A DNA stretch of 64,000 nt from Gadus chalcogrammus. Its lineage: Eukaryota > Chordata > Actinopteri > Gadiformes > Gadidae. Both the position numbers and the translations under genes were made by a program. Below the pieces are notes generated by a model. It made no database searches, was not told where the DNA came from, and saw nothing but the letters and a program-made list of their open reading frames with translations. Shown here piece after piece: positions 61,807 to 64,000 of the stretch; within the stretch, counting starts at the first letter, position 1; the number at the start of each line of letters is the position of its first letter. The stretch is from positions 8,490,145 to 8,554,144 of the forward strand of contig NC_079431.1 in NCBI RefSeq assembly GCF_026213295.1. The letters run 5' to 3'.

Positions 61807-63650
61807 GCCTTGTAGCTGATGAGGTAATCGGGGTATGCCCCTGCATCGCTGAACACCACATAAATGAAGGGGTTCTGGACGTTATTTACTGCACAGTCGT
61901 GGAGGCCGGAGTAGGGGTTATTGGGGTCCAGGGGGGCTGGCTCCACCATGCCAGGAGTCCCCAGGCAGGGCTTCCCCACCAGCACCCGAGCCTGGTACAT
62001 GTACTTCAGCCCCTGGGCGTCCGGGTTAGAGTATTTGTCGTTGCACGAGTACCAGGATTGCTTGGCAAAATAGGTTCCGTTGCCGTACAGAGTGGCTGTG
62101 GAGAAATGCAAAGAAATTATAACAAAAACAAAGGAACAATGATTTTCTTGAGGAAAATGAATTAAATATGAAATAGAAGTATTAAAACACACTTGTGTGA
62201 GTGTGTATGTGTGTGCAGATGCATCTCTAACCGTTTCTTCCACAGAAGCTTCTGTTGAAGCCATTGCTGTTGACCTTTTGGCAAATCTCAGCTGTAGTGC
62301 CGTGGTAAAGGTCCATCTCATTCTTGTTATGGGGATATTTCTCATCAAGCACCTGTTTTTGCAAAGCGTATCTCTGCCATTGGTCTTTGCTCTGAATCCT
62401 CTGGATCTGTATTATAATTGTTATTTGTATTATTAGTCACACGAGAGAAGGTCCATATGAATGAAAAACAACTAAATATTTCAAACTGTCAATTTATTGC
62501 TTTGTGCACGTATTTGTCTATCTACCTAATTAACTAAAATGTTTCCACCTAGGGCTGGGCGATATGGACCAAAAGTCCTGTCTCGATATTTTCAAGCAGA
62601 ATGTCGATCTAAGATACATATTTGTTGACGCAATCAATTTGTTGCAGATGCCACGCTCCAAATCGTCATTCTACATTGAAGGCGCCGCTGTGCTTTCATT
62701 TCCAGCCTGCCTGCGTTGCTGTGCTCGTTAACCTGCCTTGCTGATTGCAAACTCAATTCTAAATTTGGGTGTTATTCCACACCCGACCAGAGCCTCTATA
62801 AATTAGACATATTAGATGGAAGGCCGGGGAATTACACTATCTGGTGTTTGGCGTCGTGCTTTACACTGCTGTGCAATTAAAGCACATCATCCACTGTGGA
62901 GGGTTTTAGTTGACTCCTCCGCCCCTGAATATCATATCCAGCACCTGAGAAGTCTCGCTCGCTTGCTGCGTTTGAGGCACTGAGCAGGGATGGCGAGGAT
63001 AATTCTGGCAATCTGGGCAATACTGGGAAATTAACAGCCGTGCTCTCCCCACCACGATAACACACCAAAAGAGTTATCTTTAGGTGTATTGTAATCAATG
63101 TAAGCAGCAACTTCGTCCCAATACTGCGAGGCCTCATCACTGGAATCCTCTACGTCTGATAGTGCAATCCGCTGACACTCAAGCTCACTTCACGGGTTGG
63201 GGCCGGGGGCTCCGCTCCAGCACTGCTCAGGCATATGTCGTAGATGTGTCACTAATAATGATTTCTTTATTTGCACGTGAGGCCTTGAAGCAGGACTCTG
63301 AAGCAGAGTGAGGAAATAGCAGGCGGCAGGCGCGGCTCGGAACCGCTTTTTTTAAATCAAATGCTGTCATTTCAACGCAAATTAACTATATCGATGTTGA
63401 CGATAGCGTCTCGTTCCATATCTCGTTTGAAAAGATATCGATATATTTCAAATATTGATATACCGCCGACCCCTATTCCTCCTTACCTTAACCACTGTAA
63501 ATGTTGCAGGGGTGGCCATAGTGGGATCTTTGGATGTTTGCAGGAAATTTGCCTGAACCTTTTTGTACTGTTCAGAGGTTGGAGACAGATCCACTATGTC
63601 CAGAGTCTTGTTATCCATCCTATCCCATTTTGGTGGTGGCTCTATGACAG
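61800..63650 (-). CDS. parp14: PARP14-like mono-ADP-ribosyltransferase, copy C, last three coding exons (partial)
   Basis: Minus-strand exons 63487-63650, 62232-62406 and 61800-62095 have the same lengths (164, 175, 296 bp) and phases as the last three exons of copies A and B. They encode the start of the catalytic region (VIEPPPKWDRMDNK) and the ART core (DLYHGTTAEICQ, LYGNGTYFAKQS, NPFIYVVFSDAGAYPDYLI; triad H-Y-I). The remainder of the gene lies beyond the right edge. More substitutions than between A and B show an older duplication. The intron between 62406 and 63487 is enlarged by a hAT element. No disabling change is seen in the visible part. Confidence 0.92.
62551..63474 (-). mobile_element. 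hAT transposon remnant in PARP14-C intron
   Basis: Terminal inverted repeats AGGGCTGGGCGATAT / AGGGGTCGGCGGTAT bound 924 bp. Flanking TTCCACCT (left) and TTCCTCCT (one base further right) resemble a decayed 8-bp target duplication. Absent from the same intron of copies A and B. Confidence 0.8.
62877..63006 (-). pseudogene. hAT transposase C-terminal dimerisation domain fragment
   Basis: Reads LPELSSPSLLSASNAASERDF, then SGAGYDIQGRRSQLKPSTVDDVL. The SASNAASERDFSGAG...RRSQLKPSTVD pattern is that of the hAT C-terminal domain (P.SSaSSER.FS.aG....RS.L.p..v). The rest of the transposase is missing. Confidence 0.82.
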
Positions 63651-63848
63651 CTAAGACATGACACATCAAGACACATGTTAATGCTTCGCTATCGCATTTT
63701 TAGCATTTAACATCTTAAGGGGTCAGCATACTTCATGTGGAAAAGAAATACGGTATTACTCAGCCTAAGTAAGATGTCATAAGAACGAAATTGCACTATT
63801 GTTGACCAAACAAACAAATTTATACCTCGCCCAACTTATTTAAAAGGG

Positions 63849-63961
63849 ACATATTATACCACCAGGTGTGAGTGTGATTAGCCTTACAAGCCGTTCCGAA
63901 AATCGGCCCAATATCTGTGCTTATAATGCTAATCACACTCATATCTGGTGGTATAATATGT
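63849..63961. mobile_element. 113-bp inverted-repeat MITE
   Basis: Arms acatattataccaccaggtg... (63849-63882) and ...ctggtggtataatatgt (63928-63961) are near-perfect inverted copies about 34 bp long around a 45-bp centre. Located in the PARP14-C intron next to the window edge. Looks like a common fish MITE. Confidence 0.85.
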
Positions 63962-64000
63962 ATAATATAAATCTCTGCAGATGACAGCGATGCAAACATT

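Noticed and set aside
29632..63650. Assigning the copies as PARP15, PARP9 or PARP10
   Set aside because: Two RRM-like exons plus multiple macro domains, WWE and an H-Y-V/I ART domain at ~1,790 aa fit PARP14. PARP15 and PARP9 lack WWE or are much shorter, and PARP10 lacks macro domains.

Overview
The window is vertebrate, almost certainly teleost, chromosomal DNA. It carries intron-rich orthologues of known vertebrate genes, fish-type transposon remnants, and a very high load of dinucleotide microsatellites and poly-C runs. That load recalls gadiform (cod-like) genomes, but the species is not proven by what is visible.

Layout. (1) 1-~16,115, plus strand: the 3' half of r3hdm1 (R3H-domain RNA-binding protein). 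Twelve coding exons with matching phases are visible, and the 5' half lies outside the window. The intron between exons 6,501-6,621 and 8,679-8,836 holds the microRNA mir-128-1. The host gene, the microRNA and the neighbouring UBXN4 together match the human 2q21 neighbourhood and separate R3HDM1 from its paralogues R3HDM2 and ARPP21. (2) ~16,115-20,681: intergenic, with one small hAT-like remnant. (3) 20,682-27,952, minus strand: ubxn4, complete, 12 coding exons, 528 codons. It encodes an ER-anchored UBX protein of the ERAD/p97 pathway and is tail-to-tail with r3hdm1. (4) 28,286-~59,175: a tandem segmental duplication of about 15-16 kb. Each unit contains a complete 22-exon PARP14-like gene on the minus strand. 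Copy A encodes 1,788 aa and copy B 1,791 aa. Every exon junction checked has consensus GT/AG and conserved phase, so both look functional. (5) 61,800-window end: the last three coding exons of a third, older and more diverged PARP14-like gene (copy C).

The PARP14-like proteins read N to C as: two RRM-like exons, a 1,940-bp exon ending in a degenerate macro domain, three further macro domains each made of four exons (including a 63-bp exon in every one), a WWE domain, and an H-Y-V/I ADP-ribosyltransferase domain. Human PARP14 has three macro domains; these have four. The two copies are almost identical across most exons and introns but differ sharply in the second RRM-like exon and at the start of the large exon.

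The duplication joint can be read: AATT microhomology links the interior of a DNA transposon to sequence downstream of the PARP14 gene. Elements shared or unshared between copies order the events. An L2-type LINE and a 174-bp palindromic element predate the duplication. A 78-bp MITE and a 461-bp inverted-repeat element are present only in copy A.
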